This document shows, in pieces, positions 9,209 to 20,352 of a DNA stretch of 64,000 nucleotides (position 1 is the stretch's first letter; each line of letters begins with the position of its first letter). The DNA is from Jiella pacifica (lineage in GTDB: Bacteria > Pseudomonadota > Alphaproteobacteria > Rhizobiales > Rhizobiaceae). The stretch covers positions 62,001 to 126,000 of the forward strand of contig NZ_JAAAMG010000015.1 in the NCBI RefSeq assembly GCF_010500815.1. The letters run 5' to 3'. The notes under the pieces were generated by a model. The model had not been told where the DNA came from, did not search any database, and was given only the letters and a program-made list of their open reading frames with translations. A program made the position numbers and the translations under genes.

Positions 9209-11443
9209 CTACCACGTATAACGCAGCGTTCCACGCACGGTGCGGCCGTCATTGTAGTAGGCGGTGTCGCTGAACGTATCGACATGGGCGACAGTGCGCT
9301 TGTCGAAGATGTTGGTGGCGTTGACCTGCAGCGTGGCGGTGTCGGTGATCTTGTAGGTCAGCGCCGCGTCGACCGTGGTGCGGGCATCGAGGTCGATCGT
9401 GTTGGCGTCGTCGGCAAAGCTCGGGCCGAAATAGCGCAGGCCAGCGCCGAGCGTCAGGTCGCCGAACATGCCTTCGCCGGGGATGGTGTAGTCGGCCCAG
9501 ATCGAGGCGAGGTGCTCGGGCACGAGCTGCGGGCGGTTGCCGGCATTGCCGAGGATGTCCTCCTCGATCTCGGCGTCCCAGTAGGAATAGGCGAGGGTGA
9601 GGTTCATGCGGTCGTCGAGGGCCATCTTGCCCTCCAACTCGACGCCGCGGACATTGACCTCGCCGAGCTGATACTGCGCCGTGAAGTTCGGGTCCCACTG
9701 GGTGACGTTCGACTGGGTGAGGTCGAAGAGCGCCAGCGTGAACAGGGCGTCGACCGCTTCCGGCCGGTACTTCGCGCCGACCTCGTACTGCGTGCCTTCC
9801 TGCGGCTCTGCCGGGGCGGCCAGGAAGGCGCGGCTGGTGCCGATCGGCTGGAAGGATTCGGAGTAATTGGCGTAAAGCGATACCTCGTCGGTGGCCTTGT
9901 AGGTCAGGCCGAGCCGGGAGGTGAAGGCCTCGTCGGTGACGGCGTCGGTCCCCTGCGAGAGGAAGCCGCCGCCATAGTCGTAATCGTAGTCGTTGGTCTG
10001 CTCGACGTGATCGTAGCGGCCGCCGAGCGTCAGGATCCAGCGCTCGTCGATGGTCAGCTCTTCCTGGGCGTAGAGGCCGACGATCTCGATCTCGGTGTTG
10101 TCGATGAGCTGGCGGTAGGGGACGACGCAGCCGCGGCCGCAATGGCTCGGCTTGGTGATGTCGATCGGGCTCGCCGTGCCGTCGTCGCGGGTCTCGGTGA
10201 TGTCGTAATGCGAATAATCGAGGCCGATAAGGGTGCGGCTGTCGAATAGGCCCAGCGACGCGTCATATTGCAGCTGGTTGTCGATCAGGAAGCTCTCGCT
10301 CTTGCCGTAGACGCCGAGGGAGGAGCGGGCGATGCTGCTGGAGCCTGAGACCAGGGGCGAGCCCGGAAAGACCGATTCGTAGGTGAGGTCGAGATTGGTG
10401 TAGCGGGCGTTCGAGCGGACCTCGAGGCCATTGTCGAAATCGTGGCTGAACAGCCAGCCGATGTTGAACTCCTCGGTGTCCATGGCGTCGTAGTCGCTCT
10501 CGCCCAGGAACGTATCGGGATCGATGCCCGAGCCGAAGGGGATGCCGTGGGAGGTGTTGCCTTCGCGCTTGTTGTAGTCGCCGAGGATGGTGAGGCTGGT
10601 GGCGGCGTCGGGACTCCATGTGAGGGCCGGCGCGACATAGAGGCGGTCGTCCTGGGTGAAGTCTTCGCCGTTGTTGCCGTCCTGCCATTTGGCGGTCATG
10701 CGGTAGGACCAGTCGCCGGTGGCCGTCAGCGGCCCGCCGAAATCCGTCCCGGTCTCGATGTGGCCGTCGCCGAAGCTGGTATAGACCTCGCCGAAAGCCT
10801 GGTCCTGCGGCCGCTTGCTGATGGCGTTGACGAGGCCGCCCGGCCCGTTCAGCCCGAACAGCGTCGAGGTCGAGCCCTTCAGGACCTCAAAGCGCTGGGC
10901 GCCATAGGGCTCGATCCGGCTGCCGGTGAAGTTCCAGTTCCGGTTCGGCAGGCCGTCGCGATATGTCCCGTAGTTGGACTGGTAGAAGCCGCGAATGAGA
11001 TAGAAGTCGTAGCGGTCGTCCGAGCCGTAGATGTCGGAGGAAACGCCGGCGGTATAGGCGAGCACCTCGTCGAGATTGTCGACGCCGCGCTGGCGCATCT
11101 CCTCTTCGGTGACCACCGAGACGGCCGCCGGCACGTCGAGAATGGGCGTGTCGGTCTTCGAGCCGACGGCGGTATCCCCAGCGACGATGGTGGCGTCGGG
11201 ACCGACGGCGCCGCCGGTTCCGCCGTCGATGACGACGGTGTCGAGGTCGATCTGGGTGACCGGCGCGCCGGCATCCTGGGCGAGCGCGAGACATGGCTGG
11301 ATCAGGCCGAGCGCCGTCCCACAGGCGAGAAGGGCGGCCGTGCCGCGAGGCCGGCGCATGCCCCCGTGGCGGGCGGCATGCCCCGCCTTGCGCCCCCGAA
11401 ATGACCTGTCGCCTGCCCTGGCCTGCCGCTCTTCATGTTCCAT
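9209..11443 (-). CDS. TonB-dependent siderophore receptor
   Basis: 744-aa outer-membrane receptor of the FhuA/ferrisiderophore class that imports Fe(III)-siderophores with energy from TonB-ExbBD. After a charged N-terminal stretch comes a signal sequence (GTAALLACGTALGL... with cleavage likely after LALA). The plug domain contains TPILDVPAAVSVVTEEEM, YLIRGFYQ and RFEVLKGSTSTLFG; a 22-strand barrel follows, ending in the canonical aromatic terminus RGTLRYTW. GAGGGG 8 bases before ATG 11443 supports that start, giving an unusually long n-region; the ATG at residue 29 (11359) is an alternative. It is divergent from an AraC regulator (11813), a common pairing in siderophore uptake. The siderophore is unknown. 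Confidence 0.92.
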   Translation of the reverse strand: MEHEERQARAGDRSFRGRKAGHAARHGGMRRPRGTAALLACGTALGLIQPCLALAQDAGAPVTQIDLDTVVIDGGTGGAVGPDATIVAGDTAVGSKTDTPILDVPAAVSVVTEEEMRQRGVDNLDEVLAYTAGVSSDIYGSDDRYDFYLIRGFYQSNYGTYRDGLPNRNWNFTGSRIEPYGAQRFEVLKGSTSTLFGLNGPGGLVNAISKRPQDQAFGEVYTSFGDGHIETGTDFGGPLTATGDWSYRMTAKWQDGNNGEDFTQDDRLYVAPALTWSPDAATSLTILGDYNKREGNTSHGIPFGSGIDPDTFLGESDYDAMDTEEFNIGWLFSHDFDNGLEVRSNARYTNLDLTYESVFPGSPLVSGSSSIARSSLGVYGKSESFLIDNQLQYDASLGLFDSRTLIGLDYSHYDITETRDDGTASPIDITKPSHCGRGCVVPYRQLIDNTEIEIVGLYAQEELTIDERWILTLGGRYDHVEQTNDYDYDYGGGFLSQGTDAVTDEAFTSRLGLTYKATDEVSLYANYSESFQPIGTSRAFLAAPAEPQEGTQYEVGAKYRPEAVDALFTLALFDLTQSNVTQWDPNFTAQYQLGEVNVRGVELEGKMALDDRMNLTLAYSYWDAEIEEDILGNAGNRPQLVPEHLASIWADYTIPGEGMFGDLTLGAGLRYFGPSFADDANTIDLDARTTVDAALTYKITDTATLQVNATNIFDKRTVAHVDTFSDTAYYNDGRTVRGTLRYTW

Positions 11444-11812
11444 GATTCAGCCCCTCACTGTCGTCCCCGACCCTCATGCGACGGAGCCTTGTCGCCCGCC
11501 GCGCCGGTCCGTTCGTCCCCGCCGGCAGCCGGAAAGTCCGGACCCCACGCTTTTTCGAGCGACCTGCGGACGGTGGACGCTGCTCGATCGCAGCCGCGTT
11601 TCGATAACTTGATAGTGATTGTCCGGTATTGTAGTTTTGGCCGTCTTTGTAGGAATCCCCGGCGGGTTCCCTGTCTCGCCCGACGCCCTGTGGCTTCGCC
11701 GCCACTGTCGCCGGCAGGGCCGGCCGAGCATTGAGAGGAAGGATCGAGACTTGCACCCGCCCGCGATCCAACCGGCCCGGCATCGGCCCGGCAGCACAGG
11801 CGGTTCACCGCG
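11444..11812. promoter_or_regulatory. 369-bp divergent control region (siderophore receptor / AraC)
   Basis: No gene. An AT-richer patch around 11600-11645 within otherwise GC-rich DNA is the likely promoter/operator area for the receptor. I could not assign a Fur, RirA or Irr box with confidence. Confidence 0.4.
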
Positions 11813-12733
11813 TTGAGCTTTCGCCATTCCATGCACTGCCGCACCGAGGGCATCCGGCCCATCGAGCCGGTCCGATGGCGAAGCCTCGAGGGAATTGCCG
11901 GCGTCTTCTGGGTGGCGGAGGGGCGGCCCGGGGCGACGGGCTACTACCTGTCCCCCGATCCGAGGATCGTCGTCTTCTTCAACGACGTTTCCTCGCACAT
12001 CCGCATGTGCAACCACGAAGGCCGTCCGCCGTCGCAGTATCGTCCGATGACGCGGGCGATCTACGTGCCCGCGGGCGTGCCGCTGTGGACGGATTTTACC
12101 GGCATGCACCGCTTCTCGCATCTGGACCTGCATGTGCATCGCGACCGGATGCTGCGGTTCCTGGCGCCTTCACTGGGCCGTTCGGCCGCCCATGCAGCCC
12201 TGCGACGGCCGGCGGAGATCGCCGATGTCGGCCCGGTCGAGACGCTGGCGACGTTGCTCGTCAAGGAGTTGTCCGACCCGGCGAGGCACGGCGTCTATTG
12301 CGAAAGCCTCGTCGGCAGCATCGCTTCGGCCCTCCTCGACATCCCGATGGAGACGGCCGAAACCGCAAGCGGGGCAACCGAAAGTCGCAGGCTCACCGAG
12401 GCGCAGATGGACCGGTTGATCGCCCGGATCGACGCCGAAGGCGGCCGGCGCCTCACGGTCGCGCAGATGGCGGCGACGGTCGGCCTGTCCGAAAGCTGGT
12501 TCACCTCGCTGTTCAAGGCGACCACCGGGCAGACGCCACTGCAGTGGCAGCTGGCGCATCGGATCGCCCTCGCCAAGCAGCTTCTCTTGAGCAGCGATCT
12601 GACCGTCGCCGGCATCGCCTCGCAGCTCGGCTTCACCGACCAGGCCCATTTCACCAAGGCCTTCCGGCAGATTGCCGCGGAGACTCCCGCAGCCTGGCGC
12701 CAGGCGCGGCGGGCCACCGAACGCGAGCGGTAG
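11813..12733 (+). CDS. AraC-family transcriptional regulator
   Basis: About 306 aa with a C-terminal AraC/XylS double helix-turn-helix: LTVAQMAATVGLSESWFTSLFKATTGQTPLQW then VAGIASQLGFTDQAHFTKAFRQ. The N-terminal 200 residues are a ligand or sensing region with a cupin-like segment (RAIYVPAGVPLWTDF). The coding start is uncertain: TTG at 11813 has GGCGG upstream, and ATG at 11831 is the next choice. Orientation opposite the siderophore receptor suggests it activates that gene in response to the imported ferrisiderophore, as known for AraC-type regulators such as PchR; this is inference. Confidence 0.88.
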   Translation: MSFRHSMHCRTEGIRPIEPVRWRSLEGIAGVFWVAEGRPGATGYYLSPDPRIVVFFNDVSSHIRMCNHEGRPPSQYRPMTRAIYVPAGVPLWTDFTGMHRFSHLDLHVHRDRMLRFLAPSLGRSAAHAALRRPAEIADVGPVETLATLLVKELSDPARHGVYCESLVGSIASALLDIPMETAETASGATESRRLTEAQMDRLIARIDAEGGRRLTVAQMAATVGLSESWFTSLFKATTGQTPLQWQLAHRIALAKQLLLSSDLTVAGIASQLGFTDQAHFTKAFRQIAAETPAAWRQARRATERER

Positions 12734-12874
12734 AGACGGCGGCTGAGGTCGAAGCAGGCCGCGGCCTCAGGCGCTCAAACGACGGCTTTACGTCGTGACC
12801 ATGCTCTTTCGTCCTGTCGCGGCAGGATGACCGCACCATATGGCCGCTCATAACGCGAGCGAGCCGGGGGCAGG

Positions 12875-13948
12875 GTGAAAGACAGGGTCGAGGTCGAACT
12901 CACCAAGCGCGCGACGATCGTCACATCCGTGGTTCTGGCGATGACGGCGACGGTCGCGCTGGTCTGGGCGGCGGCCGGCGCGCTTCTGATGATTTTCGGC
13001 GGTCTGCTTCTGGCCGCGATCATCGCCGCGCTCGCTCGTCCGCTGCAATGGGCCGGGCTGTCGCGCGGCTGGGCCTTCGGCATCGTCATTGCCTTCCTGT
13101 CCCTGGCGATCGCCGGCGGGCTGTTCTACGGCGGGCTGACCCTCGTCAGCCAGTTCAACGAGCTGTGGAATCAGCTGCGCGAACAGCTTCAGGCGTTGGC
13201 AAAGACCATGGCCGACATGGGCATCGGATCGGGCGGCGAGGGCGGCAGCGGCTCCGAGGACAGCGGCGAGATCGGCCTCGACACGCTGCTGCCCAACCCG
13301 TCCGGCATCTTCTCCTCGGCCTCCCGGGCGATGTTCTCGGTGCTCGGTACCCTCGGCAACGTCTTCATCGTCGTCTTCATCGCGATCTTCCTCGTCGTCC
13401 AGCCGGAGCTCTATCGGCACGGCATCGTCAGCCTGTTTCCGCCGTCGAAGCGCAAGCGCCTCGACGAGACCCTCGGCGCTGCGGCGGACGAACTGGTTCT
13501 CTGGGTCTGCGGGACCGGGATATCGATGGTGATCGTCTTCGTCGTCACCTGGATCGGCCTCATACTGATCGGCATGCCGAGCGCCTTCGTCCTGGCGCTG
13601 CAGGCCGGGCTTCTGGCCTTCATTCCGACCCTCGGCCCGTTCATCGCCGGTATCCCCATCGTTCTCGTCGGTCTGTCGGAATCGCCGTCGATGGCGTTGT
13701 GGGGGCTCGGCGTCTACATTCTCGTCCAAGGGGTGGAGAGCAACGTCTCCCAGCCGATCGCCCAGCGCTACACCTCGGCGCTGCCGCCGGCGCTGACGCT
13801 CGGCTCGCAGGCGGTCTTCGGCGTCCTGTTCGGCACGCTCGGCATCGCGCTCGCCGTGCCGCTGGTCGCCGTCCTGATGGTCTTCGTGCGGGAGCTCTAC
13901 GTGAAGGATACGCTCGGCGGGGCCTACGGGGAAAAGACCACGACATAG
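12875..13948 (+). CDS. AI-2E transporter (PerM) family membrane protein
   Basis: 357 aa, integral inner-membrane protein. Hydrophobic segments occur at about residues 15-32, 35-60, 65-90, 155-175, 210-235, 240-265, 275-295 and 305-335, the DUF20/AI-2E exporter pattern. Family segments include FIPTLGPFIAGIPIVLVGL and VESNVSQPIAQRYTSALPPALTL. The extramembrane loop at about residues 108-135 is Gly/Ser/Glu rich. Members are described as exporters of autoinducer-2 or other small solutes or Na+/H+ antiporters; the substrate here is not inferable. It begins with GTG at 12875. No operon partner is evident. Confidence 0.88.
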   Translation: MKDRVEVELTKRATIVTSVVLAMTATVALVWAAAGALLMIFGGLLLAAIIAALARPLQWAGLSRGWAFGIVIAFLSLAIAGGLFYGGLTLVSQFNELWNQLREQLQALAKTMADMGIGSGGEGGSGSEDSGEIGLDTLLPNPSGIFSSASRAMFSVLGTLGNVFIVVFIAIFLVVQPELYRHGIVSLFPPSKRKRLDETLGAAADELVLWVCGTGISMVIVFVVTWIGLILIGMPSAFVLALQAGLLAFIPTLGPFIAGIPIVLVGLSESPSMALWGLGVYILVQGVESNVSQPIAQRYTSALPPALTLGSQAVFGVLFGTLGIALAVPLVAVLMVFVRELYVKDTLGGAYGEKTTT

Positions 13949-14031
13949 GCAGCCTGCCTGATCTTTCGTCTTGCGACGGCAGGACCCCGCGGCCTAAATC
14001 GCCGTCTCGCCCGCAGTGCAGGAGCCTTGCC

Positions 14032-15063
14032 GTGAAATTGCCGATGAAATCCCTCGCCGCCGCCGGCCTTGCCGCCCTCGCCCTGCCGGGCTCGGCCGCA
14101 GCGCAAGCTCCCGCCGAGCCCTACGCGCCGAAGGTCGTCGTCGTCTCCATGTTCGAGCACGAAGCGAAGAACTGGCGGAAGAACGAGGCGCTCGACCAGA
14201 CGATCGCCGTTCCTGGCCTGTCGCAGGCGTTTCCGGACCTCTCCTGCAGCGAGGCCGGCCTTTGCCTCGTCACCACCGCGATGGGCTATGCCAACGCCGC
14301 CAGCTCGATCGCGGCCCTCGTCTATTCCGACAAGCTCGACCTGTCGCGGACCTATTTCCTGATCGCCGGCATTGCCGGGGTGGATCCGGCAGACGGGACC
14401 ACCGGCTCGGCCCACTGGGCGCGCTACGTCGTCGACGGCGGCCTGATGTGGGAGATCGACGGACGCGAGGCGCCGGAAGGCTGGACTTCGGGGCGCTTCG
14501 GCTTCTTCACGAAGGAGCCGGGCGAAAAGCCGAAATCGGTCTATGGCACCGAGGTCTACCACTTGAACGAGGCCCTGACCGAGAAGGCATACCAGCTCTC
14601 CAAGAGCGTCGAACTCGCCGACGACGAGAAGGCCGCGGCCTATCGCAAGAATTACGAAGCGGCGCCCGCCAATGGTGCGCCCATCGTGTCGATCTGCGAC
14701 ACCGTCTCGGCCGACACCTGGTGGCACGGCAAGTCGTTCAGCGACGCGATGAACGAATGGGCGAAGCTCCTGACCGACGGCAAGGCGAACTACTGCACCA
14801 CCCAGCAGGAGGACAACGCCACGCTGACGGCGCTTTCCCGGGGCGCCGAGATGGGCCGGATCGACATGGACCGCATCGCCGTCCTGCGCACCGCCTCCAA
14901 TTTCGACCAGCCCTATCAGGGCCAGGCGCCCGACGCCTCGCTCAACGCCCAGTCCGGCGGCTTCGGCATCGCGCTCGAGAACGCCTATCGCGTCGGCTCG
15001 AAGCTGACGGACGCGATCGTCGGGAACTGGGATGCGTGGAAGGACGGCGTACCGACGAAGTAG
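14032..15063 (+). CDS. Periplasmic purine nucleoside permease (NUP) family protein
   Basis: 343 aa with a signal peptide (KSLAAAGLAALALPGSAAAQ, cleavage near residue 25). The mature protein has KVVVVSMFEHEAKNW, SCSEAGLCLVTTAMGYANAA and FLIAGIAGVDPADGTTGSAHWARYV, resembling the nucleoside phosphorylase-like NUP family (PF06516 type). It may bind or process purine nucleosides in the periplasm. GTG 14032 is chosen because AGGAG lies 7 bases upstream; an ATG five codons in is an alternative. It is convergent with the small secreted protein gene at 15143. Confidence 0.85.
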   Translation: MKLPMKSLAAAGLAALALPGSAAAQAPAEPYAPKVVVVSMFEHEAKNWRKNEALDQTIAVPGLSQAFPDLSCSEAGLCLVTTAMGYANAASSIAALVYSDKLDLSRTYFLIAGIAGVDPADGTTGSAHWARYVVDGGLMWEIDGREAPEGWTSGRFGFFTKEPGEKPKSVYGTEVYHLNEALTEKAYQLSKSVELADDEKAAAYRKNYEAAPANGAPIVSICDTVSADTWWHGKSFSDAMNEWAKLLTDGKANYCTTQQEDNATLTALSRGAEMGRIDMDRIAVLRTASNFDQPYQGQAPDASLNAQSGGFGIALENAYRVGSKLTDAIVGNWDAWKDGVPTK

Positions 15064-15142
15064 GGTGGCGTTCCTGCCGGCGCCGATCGAGCGCCGCCGG
15101 CAGGTGCTGCAGCGTCGCCTGCCCCAACCGGGCCCTCTCACT

Positions 15143-15637
15143 TCACTCGTCGGAATAGTCCTGCGGACCCTCGGAAAGGAAGGTCTGGAGCGCCTTCTGG
15201 CCTTCGGCGGTCGTCTCGATATCCGCCGATTCGGCGCCGGTCGTGGTTTCGGCGTCGGGCATCGTGCATTTCGGCGAGAGCGTCGTTCCCCAGGCGTTGA
15301 AGACCACCGACGTCGTCGTCGAGGGCGTATAGGTGAGGTTGTCGGGCGAGCAGGTGACGGTCTTGCCCAGCACGGCCTTGACCACCACCGAATAGGGCGT
15401 GCCCTGGACCATCCCTTCGACCGGCAGGGCGATGCAGCGCGTCTTGCCGATCGGGAAGCTGGACGACCAGTCGGTGCCCTGGCCGACCTTGACGCCCATC
15501 CAGGCGGCATAGCCGGCGCCGACCAGAAGATTGACGCAGGCGGCCGACTGGGCCGCGGCGGGCGCTGCGCCAAGCGTCGACGCCCCGAACAATGCAGCGG
15601 CTGCGACGCCGGCGGATGCGATGCACTTGCGGTTCAT
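15143..15637 (-). CDS. Secreted protein of unknown function with four cysteines
   Basis: 164 aa, not recognised. ATG 15637 follows GGGAGAA at proper spacing. Residues 1 to about 31 form a signal peptide ending AAPAAAQS. The mature part has four Cys (contexts SAACVN, KTRCIA, TVTCSP, SPKCTM), an even number suggesting two disulfides in the periplasm, and otherwise Thr/Val/Gly-rich beta-like sequence. An acidic tail (QDYSDE) ends the protein. The region upstream of the start (about 15640-15720) is AT-rich and is probably its promoter. It lies alone between NUP and DUF1761 genes. Confidence 0.75.
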   Translation of the reverse strand: MNRKCIASAGVAAAALFGASTLGAAPAAAQSAACVNLLVGAGYAAWMGVKVGQGTDWSSSFPIGKTRCIALPVEGMVQGTPYSVVVKAVLGKTVTCSPDNLTYTPSTTTSVVFNAWGTTLSPKCTMPDAETTTGAESADIETTAEGQKALQTFLSEGPQDYSDE

Positions 15638-15933
15638 CGTTGTGTTCTCCCGTAAAGTGATGCCCGCATAGATTGCATGCAATGCCGAAAAAATACAATC
15701 CTTGTTTGTAAAATTATGCTGGGACAATTCGACGAACGCTGTCGCCGCGGGCTTGCCTGATCGTCGGCAATGCCCCTTTCGTCGTTTCCGCATGGCTTGC
15801 ACGCAACGCCGGGGAGCCGACAGGAGCGTCGCCACGAAGACTACCGGCCGCGTACCGCCGGCGCTTCCGGAAACGAAGCCTTGGCTGGCGCGTTGCGCAA
15901 GACGTCCGACTACAGCCCGACAGGAGTCGTTTC

Positions 15934-16332
15934 ATGGGTTTTGCCGCCGCCGCCAATCCGCTGACCTGCCTTCTTGCCGCAGCCCTCGCCTTCGGCTTCG
16001 GCTTTGTCTGGCACCGGATGTTCGAGAAGCGCTGGATGACGGCGCCGGGCTATCGCGGCAAGCCGGCCCTGAAGATCGCGCCCCTCGTCATCGTCTTCAT
16101 CGCCTATTTCGTCATTGCCGAGATGCTCTCCGGCATCACCGCGCATATCGGCGGGATCACGCTCGGCAACGCTCTCACCAACGCCGTCCTCGCCTGGGCC
16201 GGCTTCGTGCTGACGACGATGGTCGTCGACCATTCCTACGAGGCGCGGCCGCGCAAGCTGACGCTGATCAATGCCGGCCACTGGCTCGGCGCCTTCGTCA
16301 TCATGGCGGTGGTGATCGGCCTGATGGGCTGA
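15934..16332 (+). CDS. DUF1761 family membrane protein
   Basis: 132 aa with four predicted transmembrane segments (about residues 5-25, 47-68, 75-97 and 110-130). [15 protein letters not shown] segment after the first helix and a central WAGFVLTT match DUF1761, small integral proteins of unknown function. AGGAG precedes the ATG by 8 bases. It stands alone upstream of acs with a 154-bp gap, so probably a separate unit. Confidence 0.85.
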   Translation: MGFAAAANPLTCLLAAALAFGFGFVWHRMFEKRWMTAPGYRGKPALKIAPLVIVFIAYFVIAEMLSGITAHIGGITLGNALTNAVLAWAGFVLTTMVVDHSYEARPRKLTLINAGHWLGAFVIMAVVIGLMG

Positions 16333-16486
16333 CGGCCTCGCCCTTCTCCCGGCGGGACCGGGACACGAGGCGGACCCCGGCGAAAGTCTAACCCATCGTC
16401 AACTGGACCTGCCGGGGTGCTTCGTCCTAAATCTCTTTCGGGAGACCGCCGTCAGGGCGGCAAGGCATGAAACCGGGAGGAAGACG

Positions 16487-18436
<1,950 letters not shown>

Positions 18437-18478
18437 CGGTCGACACGAACGATTCGTGCCGTGGTGCGTTGAAACGAA

Positions 18479-18509
18479 AGGCCTGGGCCGTATCCGCCCG
18501 GGCCTTTTT
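18479..18509 (+). terminator. Intrinsic terminator after acs
   Basis: AGGCCTGGGC and GCCCGGGCCT form a 10-bp stem (one G-T pair) around a 7-base loop, followed by TTTTT. It lies about 40 bp after the acs stop and 70 bp before the next start. Confidence 0.85.
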
Positions 18510-18576
18510 CATGCCGCAGGCCTCCGTGAACGGCGCCGGGTGGCCGATCGAAACGCTCGACGAAGAGGCCACGGCC

Positions 18577-19650
18577 ATGACGCGGAACCCCTACCATTCC
18601 GGCCCGATCTCCGACCATTTCGACGGCACGCGCTTCTTCAATCCTGGCCAGCCACGGACCGATCGGCGGTTCAAGGACCTCCTCAAATGGCAGTTCAGCG
18701 GCGAGCGGGCGAAATGGCCCGACCATCTGCCGGTCGAGCCGGCGACGCCCGCGGCCCGTGTCGCGGGGCTGAGGGTGACGATGGTCGGCCATGCCAGCGT
18801 GCTGATCCAGGTGGCGGGGCTCAACGTCCTGACCGATCCGGTCTGGTCGGATCGCGTCAGCCCCTTCAGCTTCGCCGGTCCAAAGCGGGTCGCAGAGCCG
18901 GGCGTCCGCTTCGAGGACCTGCCGCCGATCGACCTCGTCCTCCTCTCGCACAACCACTACGACCACTGCGACGTCGCGACGCTTGAGCGACTTCACACGG
19001 AACACCGCCCGAAAGTGATCACGGCGCTCGGCAACGACACCCTGTTGTCGCGGACAATCGCCGGCATCGACGTCGTCGCCGGCGACTGGGGCGACGAGAT
19101 CGCGTTCGGGGAACAGCCGATCGGTGCGATGGGCCGACCAGACGCTGCGCCTGTCGACGCGTCGGGCGGTGGAGCGGGCGATCGGGCGAGTAAGGCCCAG
19201 CGAGCGGCGATTGCCATCGTGCCGGCCCATCACTGGAGCCGCCGCGGGTTCAGCGACACGCGCATGTGCCTGTGGTGCGGCTTCGTCCTCAAGGCCGGGG
19301 GGCGAACCGTCTACTTCGCCGGCGACAGCGGCTATGGCGGCGGACGGATCTTTCGCGACATCGGCGAAAGGCACGGCGCGCCGGATCTGGCGCTGATCCC
19401 GATCGGCGCCTATGCGCCGCGCTGGTTCATGGAGCCCCAGCATATGAACCCCGAGGAGGCGGTGAAGACCTTCGTCGACGTTCAGGCCCGGCAGGCGGTC
19501 GGCATCCATTGGGGAACGGTCCAACTGACCGACGAACCCGTTGATGAGCCGGCTAATATGCTGGTGCGCCATCTTTCAGACGCTGGAATTCGCGCCGACC
19601 GCTTTCGTCCGCTGACGCCCGGCGAGAGCCTTGACGTCGGCGAGACGTGA
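18577..19650 (+). CDS. Metallo-beta-lactamase-fold hydrolase, NAPE-PLD/UlaG-like
   Basis: 357 aa. A zinc-binding SHNHYDHCD (HxHxDH) motif lies near residue 127 and the upstream VTMVGHASVLIQVAGLNVLTDP segment is typical of the NAPE-PLD/UlaG-like branch. Later metal ligands are VPAHHWSRRG, FAGDSGYG and GIHWGTV. The N-terminal SGPISDHFDGTRFFNPG is characteristic of bacterial NAPE-PLD-like enzymes, which cleave phosphodiester or lactone bonds; the substrate is unknown. ATG 18577 with GAAGAGG upstream is preferred over in-frame sequence that would overlap the acs terminator. Confidence 0.88.
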   Translation: MTRNPYHSGPISDHFDGTRFFNPGQPRTDRRFKDLLKWQFSGERAKWPDHLPVEPATPAARVAGLRVTMVGHASVLIQVAGLNVLTDPVWSDRVSPFSFAGPKRVAEPGVRFEDLPPIDLVLLSHNHYDHCDVATLERLHTEHRPKVITALGNDTLLSRTIAGIDVVAGDWGDEIAFGEQPIGAMGRPDAAPVDASGGGAGDRASKAQRAAIAIVPAHHWSRRGFSDTRMCLWCGFVLKAGGRTVYFAGDSGYGGGRIFRDIGERHGAPDLALIPIGAYAPRWFMEPQHMNPEEAVKTFVDVQARQAVGIHWGTVQLTDEPVDEPANMLVRHLSDAGIRADRFRPLTPGESLDVGET

Positions 19651-19774
19651 CGAGAGCCGGAATTCAGGGGGGCTGAACCCAGCCGGGAGAGCGGTTGGTC
19701 AGCCGCTGGACGAGCATCGACTATCCGCCAAAATCTCAACATTGCGCGAAGCTGACGAAAATTGCGGCAGGCTC

Positions 19775-19803
19775 TTGCGTTGCCTGATTCTGCGCACCAT
19801 ACT
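19775..19803 (+). promoter_or_regulatory. Candidate promoter of the 25-aa peptide gene
   Basis: TTGCGT and CATACT are separated by 17 bases and lie about 38 bp upstream of the peptide start codon. Spacing and position fit a housekeeping promoter, with a short leader of about 30 bases. The hexamers are not perfect, so the assignment is tentative. Confidence 0.45.
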
Positions 19804-19824
19804 CTTCCTCGTGTTCAACGAAGC

Positions 19825-19839
19825 GAAAGGAGGTGATCC
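19825..19839 (+). promoter_or_regulatory. Exceptionally extended Shine-Dalgarno
   Basis: GAAAGGAGGTGATCC is complementary over 15 bases to the 3' end of 16S rRNA (…GGATCACCTCCTTTC). Most genes in this window pair 4-6 bases. It ends one base before ATG 19841, so the SD spans almost to the start codon. Confidence 0.85.
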
Positions 19840-19840
19840 A

Positions 19841-19918
19841 ATGTCGAGTGATTGTCTGAAGCCGGTTGGGTCTTTGATTCTCGGTGTCACGATGGAGCAG
19901 TCTCCTCGCTTCGCCTAA
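19841..19918 (+). CDS. 25-residue peptide with full-length anti-SD complement (unknown)
   Basis: Small ORF starting MSSDCLKPVG, with a middle SLILGVT and ending MEQSPRFA, then TAA. Function is not recognised. Support for it being real is contextual: a plausible promoter at 19775, an SD complementary to 15 bases of 16S rRNA, and a strong intrinsic terminator 55 bp after the stop, making a self-contained unit of about 200 bp. The peptide has a single Cys at residue 5 and a short hydrophobic middle (SLILGV), too short for a membrane span. It could be a translated small protein, a leader peptide for regulating the transcript, or a small RNA whose SD-like element titrates ribosomes. Confidence 0.6.
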   Translation: MSSDCLKPVGSLILGVTMEQSPRFA

Positions 19919-19973
19919 GAATTGCAGACGCCGACAACGGTCTCTGACGACCGCCGGCTGATGCCCATCACGG

Positions 19974-20005
19974 GGCCGCTTTCCTGACAAGGGAAGCGGC
20001 CTTTT
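19974..20005 (+). terminator. Intrinsic terminator of the small peptide unit
   Basis: GGCCGCTTTCC pairs with GGGAAGCGGCC (11 bp, one G-T) around the loop TGACAA, followed by TTTT. It is one of the strongest hairpin-plus-U-run terminators in the window. Confidence 0.88.
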
Positions 20006-20352
20006 GATTGTTGAACGGTCCTCTCCGGGCTCGGAGCGCCCGCTTTCGGTGACCAGGGACGCTCTCCCGGCATGGCTGCTGCCCGGCAGCCCTTTTGCCG
20101 CGACGAGGCTGCCGAGCCCGGCGGTGGCTGGATGCGCCGACCCGCCGAGCCCTTGGCTGGACCTTGCCCACGGCCCCTAAGGCGCCGCGTCACGACCGTC
20201 CGACCTGCGAAGGCGTAATCCGAGGATCAGAGGATCGAGCCGCGACCGGACGTGGGACGGCCCATTCCGTTGCCGGAGCGGGCCGCTTCATGTCGTGCCG
20301 CGTGGCGGCTGCAGGTCGCGATGGCCCGACCCCGAAGGGCCGGGCACCGACG
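20006..20352. other. 347-bp intergenic, no gene seen
   Basis: GC-rich DNA downstream of both the small peptide terminator and the convergent PRC-barrel gene. I see no conserved ORF, hairpin with U-run or other structure that I can support. Confidence 0.4.
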
